NCBI GenBank assembly: GCA_937921505.1
Contig: CAKZUB010000014.1
Location: 1-64,000, forward strand
Reading direction: 5' to 3'
Source: an uncultured Clostridia bacterium
Lineage (GTDB): Bacteria > Bacillota > Clostridia > Lachnospirales > Cellulosilyticaceae
DNA: 64,000 bases
The translations under genes were made by a program, and so were the position numbers. Below, in pieces: positions 16,848-25,618 of the stretch. The first letter of the stretch is position 1. Each line of letters starts with the position of its first letter. Below the pieces are notes generated by a model that did not search any database, was not told the origin of the DNA, and worked only from the letters and a program-made list of their open reading frames with translations.

Positions 16848-17746
16848 TTCATTGCCACCTCTCTTCTTCTTACAATATATCTAGAAAAAATGTTCATAAT
16901 AAATGTGATTAAAAACAACACCATACCTACTGCATATAAAGCGTAATAACTTGTTGTACCATGTTGCAGGTCTCCTTTACTTGCCTGTACGATAAACGCT
17001 GTTAATGTTTGCACACTTTCAAGTGGATTAAGTGTTAGATTGGGTCTTGCCCCCGCTGCTAAAACAACAATCATCGTTTCACCAATAGCTCTTGATATAG
17101 CTAGTACAAAAGAGGCTACGATTCCTGATAGTGCACTTGGAATAACAATACCTTTTACGACTTCAAACTTTGTTGCCCCCAACGCATAACCACCATGTCT
17201 TAAAGAGTTAGGCACACTCATCATCGCATCTTCACTAAGTGAAGCTACAATTGGCATAATCATAATCCCTACAGCTATACTAGCACTCGCTGCATTATAG
17301 ATTTCCGTTCTGGGAATGATCTTTTGAAGAATTGGTGTAATATAAGTTAATGCAAAAAAACCATAGACAATAGAGGGAATACCTGCTAATATTTCCAAAA
17401 ATGGTTTTAATATTTTTCTTATCGTTTTAGGTGCGTATTCACTTAAATAAATGGCACTAAACAAACCAATAGGTACTGCTATAATAGCTGCTCCCACTGT
17501 AACAATAAGTGTTCCTGAAACCAAAGGCAAAACACCATACTTTGGATTCACAAACAAAGGTGTCCATTCAGTCCCAAATAAAAACTCAAATATAGACACC
17601 TCTTTAAAAAACTCTACTGTATTAAAAGAAAGAGATAATACAATAGCTATAGTCGTAAAAATAGAAAGTATTGCACAAAAAAGTAAGATGTTTTTTATAA
17701 AGATTTCTGTATATTTTAATCTCGTGATTCTACTTGGCACCTTCAT
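16844..17746 (-). CDS. pstC: Phosphate ABC permease PstC (system 1)
   Basis: Six transmembrane segments; IYLSEYAPKTIRK, EILAGIPSIVYGFFAL and the EAA-type loop GGYALGATKFEVVKGIVIPSA identify PstC. It pairs with PstA for phosphate import. AAGGAG precedes the ATG. The phosphate-binding protein for this set is not adjacent but lies at 20844-21842, separated by a phosphoesterase and a chemoreceptor gene in the same orientation. Confidence 0.95.
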   Translation of the reverse strand: MKVPSRITRLKYTEIFIKNILLFCAILSIFTTIAIVLSLSFNTVEFFKEVSIFEFLFGTEWTPLFVNPKYGVLPLVSGTLIVTVGAAIIAVPIGLFSAIYLSEYAPKTIRKILKPFLEILAGIPSIVYGFFALTYITPILQKIIPRTEIYNAASASIAVGIMIMPIVASLSEDAMMSVPNSLRHGGYALGATKFEVVKGIVIPSALSGIVASFVLAISRAIGETMIVVLAAGARPNLTLNPLESVQTLTAFIVQASKGDLQHGTTSYYALYAVGMVLFLITFIMNIFSRYIVRRREVAMK

Positions 17747-17868
17747 TCAAATTTTCTCCTTATCTTTTTTAGATACATCCTCACATTAATATATCATGAT
17801 TTAATGATAGATTAACATATACTATGCCCTTTTTCAATAGTAAACTTTTATTTTTTTAAACCCATATA

Positions 17869-18618
17869 TCAGTTACACTTGCACTTCCCAACACAGGTAC
17901 CTCCACTTTTTAAAAACTTAGCAAAGTAATTATCAAGTCTACTCTCTTCAATCTCTTTAACCACTTTGTCTACATCATATGGTACCTTATGAATCATACT
18001 ACAAATACTGTTCTCTTCCACATCTAATACGATATAAGTTGCCCGATTATCTCCGTCTTTAGGTCTTCCTACACTTCCAGCATTGATAACTATTTTATCT
18101 TTATCTGGCAATGTCATCCTATAAGGAAAGTGAGTATGTCCATAAACATAAATATCCTGCGCTATATAATCTAATAAATCTATTAAACGCTCACTATCCT
18201 TCTCATAGATATATTCACTCATCGAATCTGGTGTTGCATGAATAAGCAACATTCTCTTGTTGCCAACTTCCACTTCTAATTGTTCTGGTAATTCTCTTAA
18301 AAACTCTCGGTTTTTGGGTGTTGTATGGGTGATACTCCACTTGAGTGAATTAGTTGCATATCTTTTTGTATTTGCATCACTATTATGGCATCCACAAGCA
18401 GGCAGCAAAAACCCCACCGCCTCATCATAATTACCCATAACAGTAGGTATTCGAAGTTTTTTAATCTTTTCAATGACCTCGTTAGGGTGTGGTCCATAGC
18501 CTACAAGATCCCCTGTACAAAATATCTGATCACAGTTTTGGTTTTTTATATGTTCAAGAACTGCATCTAAAGCTTCAATATTCCCATGAATATCTGAAAT
18601 AATAGCGACTCTTTTCAT
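17869..18618 (-). CDS. Metallophosphoesterase (copy 2) with a Cys-rich tail
   Basis: ISDIHGNIEALDAV, TGDLVGYGPHP, GNYDEA, IHATPD and GHTHFP mark the dinuclear metallophosphoesterase fold, about 40 percent similar by eye to the copy at 13862. The C-terminus ends GGTCVGKCKCN, a three-Cys tail that the first copy lacks and that resembles the tails of the ArsR proteins nearby. There is also a Cys pair LPACGCHNSD near residue 77. Release of phosphate from an organophosphate under phosphate limitation would fit its place between mcp and pstC1. Confidence 0.88.
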   Translation of the reverse strand: MKRVAIISDIHGNIEALDAVLEHIKNQNCDQIFCTGDLVGYGPHPNEVIEKIKKLRIPTVMGNYDEAVGFLLPACGCHNSDANTKRYATNSLKWSITHTTPKNREFLRELPEQLEVEVGNKRMLLIHATPDSMSEYIYEKDSERLIDLLDYIAQDIYVYGHTHFPYRMTLPDKDKIVINAGSVGRPKDGDNRATYIVLDVEENSICSMIHKVPYDVDKVVKEIEESRLDNYFAKFLKSGGTCVGKCKCN

Positions 18619-18682
18619 CTGATCTCACCTCATACTTAGTTTTTAAGTATAGATTTGTTGTACTTAATTTCACTTTACTTTA

Positions 18683-20779
18683 TTAAATCATATCATACTG
18701 AAATATTTTAATACAATCTTGCAATCCATCCGCTAAATAATTAAGCTCTTCTGCATACTTTGCTACATCTTCGTTAATATTTATTTGTTGTATCGCCCTA
18801 TTTTTAATACCGAGTGAAGCATCAGCTGAGCTTTGTGAAATGGCATATATATCATGAATTGCATGTACGATATCCTCTTTTTCAAGATCCATCTCTTGTA
18901 AGTTGGCTGTAATAAAATCAACTTTTTGTGTAATTTCTTTTACAGACTGCTCTACACTTATAAAGGCCTGCTGTGTTTCAAAAACTGCTTTATTTTGTTC
19001 TTTGGCAGTATGACTCACTCCCTTAATATGCTTTACAGACTCCTCTGCTTTTTTATGAACGTTACCTATAATAGCATGAATATCCTTCGCTTCAATGGTA
19101 GCTTGACTTGCGAGTTCCTTGATTTCATGAGCTACTACTGAAAAACCCTTTCCAGCCTCTCCTGCCCTGGCTGCCTCAATTGCTGCATTGAGCGCTAATA
19201 AGTTTGTTTTTTTAGCTATGTTAGAAATGGTATGTGCAATCTTATTGATTTCTACAACTTCATCATTTAATACGCCTATAATATGCTCTATCATTGTTGT
19301 CATCTGATAACTATCTTCTGATTTTTGTTTGAGAATATGAACACGATGAGTTCCTTCATCAATTCTTAAGTTCATTGCTAACGTTGTTTCTTTTATTTCT
19401 TCAGAAAAATCCTTAACATGCTCTATTCTTAATGCTAGCTTCCCAATACTATTTCTAGCTTTTTTTGTTTCTACAGCCTGCTTACTCATCCCCTCTGATA
19501 TTTCACTTATAATTTGGTGGGACTCATTGCCAATAGCAAGTGCATTTTGTGAAGTTGCAAAAAGATTTTTAGAGTCTTGTCCTACTTGTCTAGAAGCCTC
19601 AGCTATCTGATGGATCAGATTCTTTAAGTTTGAGACCATTCTATCAAAACCACTTTTAAGTGCAATGATCTCTGTCGCTGCTCTAAAGCTTGGTGTAACA
19701 CTTAAGTTTCCCTTTTCGATCACCTTCATAGCCTCAATTATTCTTTTAATAGGGCTTATAATTGTATTAGCAAAGCCAATAGAAAACACTGCCACAATAA
19801 AGGTTATAATAAGCACTACAAGCGTTATAAAATCTCTAAATTCTCTTGCCCCTTCTGTAAATTCATTATAATTCATATCAAGTGCTATGATCCATGACGT
19901 TAATTTTGAAGAACTATAGGCCACAGCTTTTTGGCTCTCTCCTTCTTGAATAATCTTAAAATATGCTCTAGACTCTTCATTTTTTAATAGGAGTTCTTCT
20001 AAATTTTGTATCAGACTTTCCCTATAAATCATCTCTTCATTATTATGATATAAGTATTTTGTATCTTGCTGAATAATATACACAGAACCCGATTGACCGA
20101 GTGTCATAAAATGAATACCTTCGTTGAATTTATTTAAATCAAACAAAATAGTTACTGTTCCCAAAAAGCCTGATAAGCTTCGTATAGGTCTTGATACCGG
20201 TAGCAAAAGTTTACCCGTAGCCTTTGACTTAACTGCGTCTCCAACTAGTAGTCCCTCTGCATCTTTTAACTTTTCAAAATCATCCATATTATGATAAAGG
20301 CTGTCTTTATAAATCTTTCGATAAGAAGAGCCATCAACAATGATTCTACCATCGTTTCCCGTTATAAATATTGTTTCGTAAAGATATTCTGATTGACCCA
20401 CTACATTCTTTAAAGTCATCATCATACTATTATATCTTGCAATATCATCAAGTTTCTTATCACTATTATAATCCTCGAGTGCCACCATAATATCTGATTG
20501 TGCCTGTAACACCTTGAGAAGATTATCTGCACTTGCAATTTGCAAGTCAACATTACCAGCAATCCCTTCTGCATACGCAACCATTGTATTTCTTTTCTCT
20601 TCTTCTATATTTTTAATAGTCTGACTAAATATAACAAGACTTACAATACCTAGTGGAATAAGCGTAATCAATAAGAGCACTGCAATCAACTGAAATTTCA
20701 AAGATTTTTTTATATTTTTTTTAAAAGGTAAAGATAATAGTTTTATCTCGATTGGTTTTTTTAATATTTCTAATTTCAT
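18683..20779 (-). CDS. Methyl-accepting chemotaxis protein
   Basis: An N-terminal membrane helix (about 27-55), an extracellular double-Cache-like sensor (about 56-315), a second helix (about 316-340), a HAMP segment and a cytoplasmic signalling domain with the conserved hairpin tip [20 protein letters not shown]. It is 698 residues, a normal length. GGAG lies six bases before the ATG. It follows pstS1 in the same direction and precedes phosphoesterase and pstCAB, so it may sense phosphate or arsenate, possibly via PstS1. That role is inference from position. Confidence 0.92.
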   Translation of the reverse strand: MKLEILKKPIEIKLLSLPFKKNIKKSLKFQLIAVLLLITLIPLGIVSLVIFSQTIKNIEEEKRNTMVAYAEGIAGNVDLQIASADNLLKVLQAQSDIMVALEDYNSDKKLDDIARYNSMMMTLKNVVGQSEYLYETIFITGNDGRIIVDGSSYRKIYKDSLYHNMDDFEKLKDAEGLLVGDAVKSKATGKLLLPVSRPIRSLSGFLGTVTILFDLNKFNEGIHFMTLGQSGSVYIIQQDTKYLYHNNEEMIYRESLIQNLEELLLKNEESRAYFKIIQEGESQKAVAYSSSKLTSWIIALDMNYNEFTEGAREFRDFITLVVLIITFIVAVFSIGFANTIISPIKRIIEAMKVIEKGNLSVTPSFRAATEIIALKSGFDRMVSNLKNLIHQIAEASRQVGQDSKNLFATSQNALAIGNESHQIISEISEGMSKQAVETKKARNSIGKLALRIEHVKDFSEEIKETTLAMNLRIDEGTHRVHILKQKSEDSYQMTTMIEHIIGVLNDEVVEINKIAHTISNIAKKTNLLALNAAIEAARAGEAGKGFSVVAHEIKELASQATIEAKDIHAIIGNVHKKAEESVKHIKGVSHTAKEQNKAVFETQQAFISVEQSVKEITQKVDFITANLQEMDLEKEDIVHAIHDIYAISQSSADASLGIKNRAIQQININEDVAKYAEELNYLADGLQDCIKIFQYDMI

Positions 20780-20798
20780 AGCATACTCCTTGATTTTA

Positions 20799-20828
20799 GA
20801 AAGGATGTCTTAGATCAGACATCCTTTC
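20799..20828 (-). terminator. Hairpin between pstS1 and the chemoreceptor gene
   Basis: GAAAGGATGTCT and AGACATCCTTTC form a 12-bp stem with a 6-nt loop. Only TAAAATC follows on the minus strand, so it is probably a partial terminator or RNA-stabilising hairpin that raises pstS1 over downstream genes. Confidence 0.55.
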
Positions 20829-20843
20829 ATAGGGATTAAAATA

Positions 20844-21842
20844 CTATTTTAATAAATCTAGTTGTTTTGTATAGTCTGCTTGTTCCATTTCTACATAACC
20901 AACATCTTTAATAACCTTAGTGCCTTCACCTAAGTAAAATCTTAAGAATTCTTTCACATGTTCTTGTTCTAATGATTTTTTAGTAACATAGAGGAAAAGT
21001 GGCCTTGAAAGTGGTGAGTAAGAACCATTTTTTATCGTTTCAAATGTAGGTTCTACAGGTCCATTGCCGCCGTCAATCTTAACAACTTTAAGTATATCTT
21101 TGTTCTCCTCATAGTAAGCATATCCAAAGAATCCGAAGGCATATTTATCGCCTGCAATACCTTGTACTAATACGTTATCGTCTTCACTTGGTGTAAAATC
21201 TGTTCTAATAGCACCTGACTTGCCATTAATCTCTTCTGTAAAGTAATCAAATGTACCTGAATCAGTGCCTGGTGCATAAAGTTTAATGGTCTCATTTGGC
21301 CACTCTGGTCTAACGTCACTCCATTTTTTCACAGTACTTTCTGGTCCCCATATTGCTTGAAGCTCTTCTACTGTCATGCTCTCTGCCCAATCGTTAGCTG
21401 AGTTAACAACAACGGATAGTCCATCATAAGCTACTTCAAGGCCAATGAATTCTATGCCATTTGCTTTAGCATCTGCTGCTTCACCGTCTTTAATAGGTCT
21501 TGATGCATTATTCATATCTGTTTCTCCAAGTGCAAACTTTTTAAATCCGCCGCCTGTACCAGATACGCCGATAGGCACATTGACTTGTGGATAAAGTTTT
21601 CTAAACTCTTCGGCTACTGCCTCACTAATTGGAAATACTGTACTTGATCCATCAATAATGATCTCTCCAGATAAACTAGATTTTTGCTCAGCTTCTGGTG
21701 TTTGTGCTGCCTCTTGCTTTTGTGCAGCTGCTTCTTTTTTTGGTTCTTGACTTGCACCACTTGATTCAGTTTTAGTACCACAGCCTGCGAGTAGTGTTAC
21801 AAGAAGCGAACCTGTTAACATTAATCTCATTATTTTTTTCAT
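20844..21842 (-). CDS. pstS: Phosphate-binding lipoprotein PstS (system 1)
   Basis: A lipoprotein signal (MKKIMRLMLTGSLLVTLLAG then Cys) precedes a Gln/Ala/Glu-rich linker and the PstS fold: DGSSTVFPISEAVAEEF, SGTGGGFKKFALGETDM, NNASRPIKDGE and GTDSGTFDYF. It captures phosphate outside the cell and delivers it to PstCA. It has three Pho-box-like repeats upstream, unlike the second pstS. Residues typical of phosphate ligands are the same in both copies, so arsenate discrimination cannot be judged by eye. Confidence 0.95.
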   Translation of the reverse strand: MKKIMRLMLTGSLLVTLLAGCGTKTESSGASQEPKKEAAAQKQEAAQTPEAEQKSSLSGEIIIDGSSTVFPISEAVAEEFRKLYPQVNVPIGVSGTGGGFKKFALGETDMNNASRPIKDGEAADAKANGIEFIGLEVAYDGLSVVVNSANDWAESMTVEELQAIWGPESTVKKWSDVRPEWPNETIKLYAPGTDSGTFDYFTEEINGKSGAIRTDFTPSEDDNVLVQGIAGDKYAFGFFGYAYYEENKDILKVVKIDGGNGPVEPTFETIKNGSYSPLSRPLFLYVTKKSLEQEHVKEFLRFYLGEGTKVIKDVGYVEMEQADYTKQLDLLK

Positions 21843-21892
21843 ATTATTATCTCCTCGTCATTTTTTTTAATTAAGTAGTCTTTACATGCATC

Positions 21893-21957
21893 ATTATATC
21901 ATGATGTGTGTCTATGTAAATGTTTTTTAGGTAAAGTCTATGTTAAGTTTAGGTTAA
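21893..21957 (-). promoter_or_regulatory. pstS1 promoter with Pho box
   Basis: On the minus strand TTAACC (21957-21952), TTAACA (21946-21941) and TTTACC (21935-21930) recur at exactly 11-bp steps. TTTACA (21920-21915) and TATAAT (21898-21893) with a 16-bp spacer supply the core promoter. Repeats of TTWACM at 11 bp are the PhoP binding pattern of Bacillus. Confidence 0.75.
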
Positions 21958-21967
21958 ACGCAAAAAG

Positions 21968-21994
21968 TGCGATACTAGGTAAACTAGTATCGCA
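21968..21994 (-). terminator. Terminator of arsR copy 2
   Basis: TGCGATACTAG (minus strand, from 21994) pairs perfectly with CTAGTATCGCA (to 21968) over 11 bp and is followed by CTTTTTG. The final Arg-Tyr-stop codons of the gene are within the left arm. Confidence 0.75.
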
Positions 21995-22313
21995 TACATT
22001 GATATTTTTCTTCTGATATATCCGCCATCATCTTTTCTGCTAAAAGAATAATTTCTTTAGCACGATCATCTTTAATACTATAATACACATATTTCCCATC
22101 CTGTCTATCTATTAAAAGGTCGCACTCACGCAGACACTTTAAATGATTAGAAATACCTGATTGGCTAATGCCGCTGGCGTCTACAAGTTGACTAACAGTT
22201 TTTTCTCCTTCAATCAAACTATAGAAAATCATAAGTCTCGAATAATCTGCAAATCCCTTAAATAACTTGCTAAGCAACCTGATTTTAGAAAGTTTTGCTT
22301 CTGTATTGTCCAT
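21984..22313 (-). CDS. ArsR-family winged-helix repressor (copy 2, atypical metal site)
   Basis: A winged-helix protein with KGFADYSRLMIFYSLIEGEKT and recognition helix SQSGISNHLKCLRECDL. It lacks the Cys-x-Cys of arsenic ArsR in the helix (EGEKTVSQLV), but retains Cys in KCLREC and near the end (YQCMRY), more like CmtR/CadC-type variants. Ligand therefore uncertain. ATG at 22313 follows AAAGG. It is divergent from the 22500 gene and lies next to the Pho-controlled pstS1 promoter. Confidence 0.85.
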   Translation of the reverse strand: MDNTEAKLSKIRLLSKLFKGFADYSRLMIFYSLIEGEKTVSQLVDASGISQSGISNHLKCLRECDLLIDRQDGKYVYYSIKDDRAKEIILLAEKMMADISEEKYQCMRY

Positions 22314-22402
22314 GTTCTTATACCTTTCTCTTATATTATCATGTAATGATATTAACATATATATATCTTTATTGGCAACGCCTAAGCTTCATTATTTAGC
22401 AT

Positions 22403-22462
22403 TTAACCTGCTTTTAACCTAAACTTCTCTAAAACAACTTTCAATTCTAGCACGAGTATGAT
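22403..22462 (+). promoter_or_regulatory. Pho-box-like promoter of the 22500 gene
   Basis: TTAACC at 22403-22408 and 22414-22419 repeat at an 11-bp step, followed by a TATGAT -10 at 22457-22462. The third repeat position is degenerate. The arrangement resembles the pstS1 Pho box about 450 bp away. Confidence 0.5.
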
Positions 22463-22499
22463 ATCATATTAATACATCAACATATAAGGAGGTAATGAT

Positions 22500-22817
22500 A
22501 TGTTTAAGACTTATCAAGTTATAAAAGACTCTATCCACTTTCGCCTCATTAATCTTTTAAGCAAAAAAAGATTATCTAATGATGCTCTTCAAAAAGTGCT
22601 CAATATCCCTACAAATGAAATACGACAGCAAGTAAATAAACTTCATCAAAAAGGTCTTATCAGCTGCGACTTAACCTCTCCACCTGATATGTGCCGAATA
22701 AATGATTCTTTTATAGAAAACAATCCACTTTTTTATGAAATGGCTCTTGTTCAAATGAAAAAAAACCCTCTTTATCAAGATGATTTAGTACGTCTGGATC
22801 AATTGATTAAAGATTAA
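22500..22817 (+). CDS. Small winged-helix protein of unknown ligand
   Basis: A 105-residue protein: HFRLINLLSKKRLSNDALQKVLNIPTNEIRQQVNKLHQKGLISC has the helical spacing of an ArsR-like winged helix, but no Cys-x-Cys. The second half (NPLFYEMALVQMKKNPLYQDD) is helical and may dimerise. A strong AAGGAGGTAATGAT ribosome site precedes the ATG. Two Pho-box-like hexamers lie upstream. It is probably a regulator connecting phosphate status to neighbouring genes; no target is shown. Confidence 0.7.
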   Translation: MFKTYQVIKDSIHFRLINLLSKKRLSNDALQKVLNIPTNEIRQQVNKLHQKGLISCDLTSPPDMCRINDSFIENNPLFYEMALVQMKKNPLYQDDLVRLDQLIKD

Positions 22818-22840
22818 ATACTATTTATATCTAAACTATT

Positions 22841-22873
22841 AAAAGCACTTCCTAGTCACCGGGAAGTGCTTTT
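22841..22873. terminator. Bidirectional terminator between the 22500 gene and arsC
   Basis: AAAAGCACTTCC (22841-22852) pairs with GGAAGTGCTTTT (22862-22873); A-runs and T-runs flank both ends, so it serves both convergent genes. Confidence 0.85.
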
Positions 22874-22897
22874 AACCTTGGTAAACTTTTTGCTTAT

Positions 22898-23299
22898 TTA
22901 GATTTCATTATGTTTAATACGTTGAATTAATTCTTCTACCTTGTGTTTAATGAGCTCACTTGTCTCTCTATAACTCTCTACCGGGCCTCCTGATGGATCT
23001 GTCAGGCCCCAATCTTCTCTATGTTTACAGGGTACATAAGGACAAGCTACATTGCATCCCATTGTAATAAGAATATCTAACTCTTCTGGAATATCCCCAA
23101 GTAATTTAGGCTTATGGCTGCTCATATCCACGCCTGCCTCTTCCATAACCTCTACAGCCAGTGGCTTAACTTCTGGATAGTCTTCTGTACCTGCTGAATA
23201 GGCTTCTAGTACATCACTTCCTATTTTTTTTGCCCATCCCTCTGCCATTTGAGAGCGGCAGGAATTATGAACACATATAAATCCAACTATCTTTTTCAT
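22898..23299 (-). CDS. arsC: Arsenate reductase, thioredoxin-coupled LMW-phosphatase type
   Basis: The phosphatase loop CVHNSCRSQMAEG gives the nucleophilic Cys and Arg. The redox pair lies in CNVACPYVPC, and DPSG supplies the general acid. This is the Staphylococcus pI258-type ArsC, which reduces arsenate to arsenite using a Cys relay regenerated by thioredoxin. At 133 residues it is full length. It is the last gene after pstS2-pstC2-pstA2-pstB2-phoU-aquaporin, all on the same strand, so arsenate import, reduction and arsenite release may be linked. Confidence 0.95.
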   Translation of the reverse strand: MKKIVGFICVHNSCRSQMAEGWAKKIGSDVLEAYSAGTEDYPEVKPLAVEVMEEAGVDMSSHKPKLLGDIPEELDILITMGCNVACPYVPCKHREDWGLTDPSGGPVESYRETSELIKHKVEELIQRIKHNEI

Positions 23300-23431
23300 A
23301 AGTAGTACACCTCTTTTGTTTTATTTGTGTTAACTATAATTATACCTCTATATACTTAAACTAAATCATATACTAACACTTTTTATTTTTCAAGAAAAAT
23401 TATCATTATATTCCCCCGTATTTAGAGTACA

Positions 23432-24091
23432 TTAATAATCTTCAAATATATATAAACTAACGCCGAGAAGTGCACCTATCATTGGTGCTAATATGTATAT
23501 CCAAATATATCTATAGTCTGCTGATACTATTGCAGGTCCTAATGATCTAACAGGGTTAAACGAACCGCCTGAGACAGGACCTGCCACTAATGCTCCAAGA
23601 AATACAGTCATACCTATCACTAGACCTTTGAGGCCAGTTCCTGCATCTGGATGATTTCTGGCACTCATTATAACAAATATGAGTAAGCAAGTAAAAAGAA
23701 CTTCCAGTATTAAACTTATAGGAACTGCTTGTTTAGAAAATGCCACTGCAGGTACTGTAATTGCAAAATGACTATTCTTTCCAAACATAATACTCAGTAC
23801 TTCACTTGCTGTCACCGCACCAAATAATTGACTTATAATATAGAGAATAACTTCTTTTATTTTAAATTTATTACTTATATATAAAGCTATAGTAACAGCT
23901 GGGTTAAAGTGTGCCCCTGATATTTCATTACATGAGAATATCATAATAAATATTATAAAGCCAAAGGTAAGCGCCACCCCTATATGTCCTATAATATTTC
24001 CAAATAAGGCATTTATAATGATTGCACCATCACCTATAAAAACTAAAAAAAATGTACCAATAAACTCAGCAAAGTACTTTTTATGTATCAC
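23432..24091 (-). CDS. Aquaporin/aquaglyceroporin of an arsenic operon
   Basis: Six membrane helices with the two half-helix motifs: HFNPAVT (canonical NPA) and SFNPVRS (second motif changed to NPV). Aquaglyceroporins conduct As(OH)3; in Sinorhizobium AqpS serves as the arsenite exit route beside ArsC. Here it sits directly before arsC, so it may let arsenite leak out down its gradient. The NPV substitution is unusual and could affect selectivity. Family assignment is secure; arsenite conduction is inferred. Confidence 0.88.
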   Translation of the reverse strand: MIHKKYFAEFIGTFFLVFIGDGAIIINALFGNIIGHIGVALTFGFIIFIMIFSCNEISGAHFNPAVTIALYISNKFKIKEVILYIISQLFGAVTASEVLSIMFGKNSHFAITVPAVAFSKQAVPISLILEVLFTCLLIFVIMSARNHPDAGTGLKGLVIGMTVFLGALVAGPVSGGSFNPVRSLGPAIVSADYRYIWIYILAPMIGALLGVSLYIFEDY

Positions 24092-24173
24092 TTAGCAGCC
24101 TCCTTTCTAGATACATAAATATCATTACTTCTATTGATATGATTTTTCTAATTTAAATAGACCAAGTTCTAAT

Positions 24174-24824
24174 TTAATTGATTTCAACGCGTTCGCCAGT
24201 AACCATATAAATTATTCTTTCACAGATATTAGTTATATGATCGGCTATTCTCTCAAGATGTCTAGTTACCATCATAAGATTCATGACTTGTTTTGATACA
24301 GATGGGTTTTGAGTTATAATGGCTACTAATTCATCATTAATACTAGTATAAAGCATGTCGACTTGATCATCCATCTCTGCTACATTTCTAGCTGTATCAC
24401 TATCTTCCCTCATAAAACTATCTATACACTTTTCTAGCATTTCTTTTATAATCTCACTCATTTTAGGGATGTCAACGAGTGGCTTAATAAATGCTTCGTT
24501 TCCTATAGTAATAGTAACTTTTGCAATATTGACGCCATAATCTCCAATCCTCTCCATATCTGTTATTACCTTTAAGAGAGTTCCTAAGTTTCGTAAATCC
24601 TTAGCAATAGGCTGTTGAAGCGCTATCAGTAGTAAACATCTATTTTCAATCTCATGCTCTAATGCATCGACTTTATCATCAAGTTGAATCGCTAGATTAG
24701 CTTTCTCAATATCCTGTTCTTTTAATGATTCAACAGCTACTTGAATAACTTCTTGCGTCTTTTCACCCATATCAATAAACATATGCTTTAAATTCTCTAT
24801 ATCCTTATTAAACTGTTCCCTCAT
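24174..24824 (-). CDS. phoU: Phosphate-signalling protein PhoU
   Basis: Two tandem three-helix PhoU repeats are visible, with metal-binding/acidic motifs NLGTLLKVITDMERIGDYG and RHLERIADHITNICERI. PhoU tunes Pst transport and signals phosphate status to PhoR. AGGAGG lies upstream of two adjacent ATGs; the second (24824) has better spacing. It follows pstB2 closely (14 bp). Confidence 0.95.
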   Translation of the reverse strand: MREQFNKDIENLKHMFIDMGEKTQEVIQVAVESLKEQDIEKANLAIQLDDKVDALEHEIENRCLLLIALQQPIAKDLRNLGTLLKVITDMERIGDYGVNIAKVTITIGNEAFIKPLVDIPKMSEIIKEMLEKCIDSFMREDSDTARNVAEMDDQVDMLYTSINDELVAIITQNPSVSKQVMNLMMVTRHLERIADHITNICERIIYMVTGERVEIN

Positions 24825-24838
24825 CATTTAACCTCCTC

Positions 24839-25594
24839 TTATCCAAATCTGCCTGTAATATAGTCCTCTGTTCTTTGATCTCTAGGCTTTGTAAATAATT
24901 GTTTTGTTTTATCAAACTCTATCATCTGACCACTCAAAAAGAAGCCTGTATTATCTGAAATTCGCCCTGCTTGCTGCATAGAATGCGTAACAATAATAAC
25001 AGTATACTCCATTTTTAGTTCCTTTAAAAGCTCCTCTATCTTTAATGTTGCAATAGGATCTAATGCTGATGTTGGTTCGTCCATTAATATTACTTCTGGT
25101 TGTATGGCTAAGCACCTTGCGATGCAAAGCCTTTGCTGCTGACCTCCTGATAAGGCAAATGCTGATTTATGAAGTTTGTCTTTTACTTCATTCCATAATG
25201 CTGCACTTTTTAAACTTTTTTCTACGAGTTCGTCTAAATCTTTTTTATTATTAGTGCCATGTCTTTTAGGTCCATAAATAACATTTTCATAGATGGATTT
25301 AGGAAAAGGATTGGGCTTTTGAAATACCATTCCTACACGTTGTCTTAACTCAACAACATTAATTTCTCCATTAAGAACACTCTTGCCATCAAGTGTAATT
25401 TTACCTTCTGCTTTTGACCCTTCTATCAGATCATTCATTCTATTTAAGGTTTTAATAAAAGTAGACTTGCCACATCCTGATGGCCCAATAAGTGCTGTAA
25501 TCTTTTTTTCTTCTATTTCCATATTGATCGTATCTAATGCTTGAAAGCTTCCATAGTAGAAATTTAAACCTTCTACTTTCATCTTTATTCCCAT
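24839..25594 (-). CDS. pstB: Phosphate ABC transporter ATPase PstB (system 2)
   Basis: Walker [13 protein letters not shown], signature [14 protein letters not shown], Walker [14 protein letters not shown] and ending [10 protein letters not shown] are intact. GGAGG lies seven bases before the ATG. It is a close paralogue of the ATPase at 15181. It belongs to the pstS2-C2-A2-B2-phoU-aquaporin-arsC operon. Confidence 0.95.
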   Translation of the reverse strand: MGIKMKVEGLNFYYGSFQALDTINMEIEEKKITALIGPSGCGKSTFIKTLNRMNDLIEGSKAEGKITLDGKSVLNGEINVVELRQRVGMVFQKPNPFPKSIYENVIYGPKRHGTNNKKDLDELVEKSLKSAALWNEVKDKLHKSAFALSGGQQQRLCIARCLAIQPEVILMDEPTSALDPIATLKIEELLKELKMEYTVIIVTHSMQQAGRISDNTGFFLSGQMIEFDKTKQLFTKPRDQRTEDYITGRFG

Positions 25595-25618
25595 TATTTA
25601 TCCTCCAATAAAAATCTA

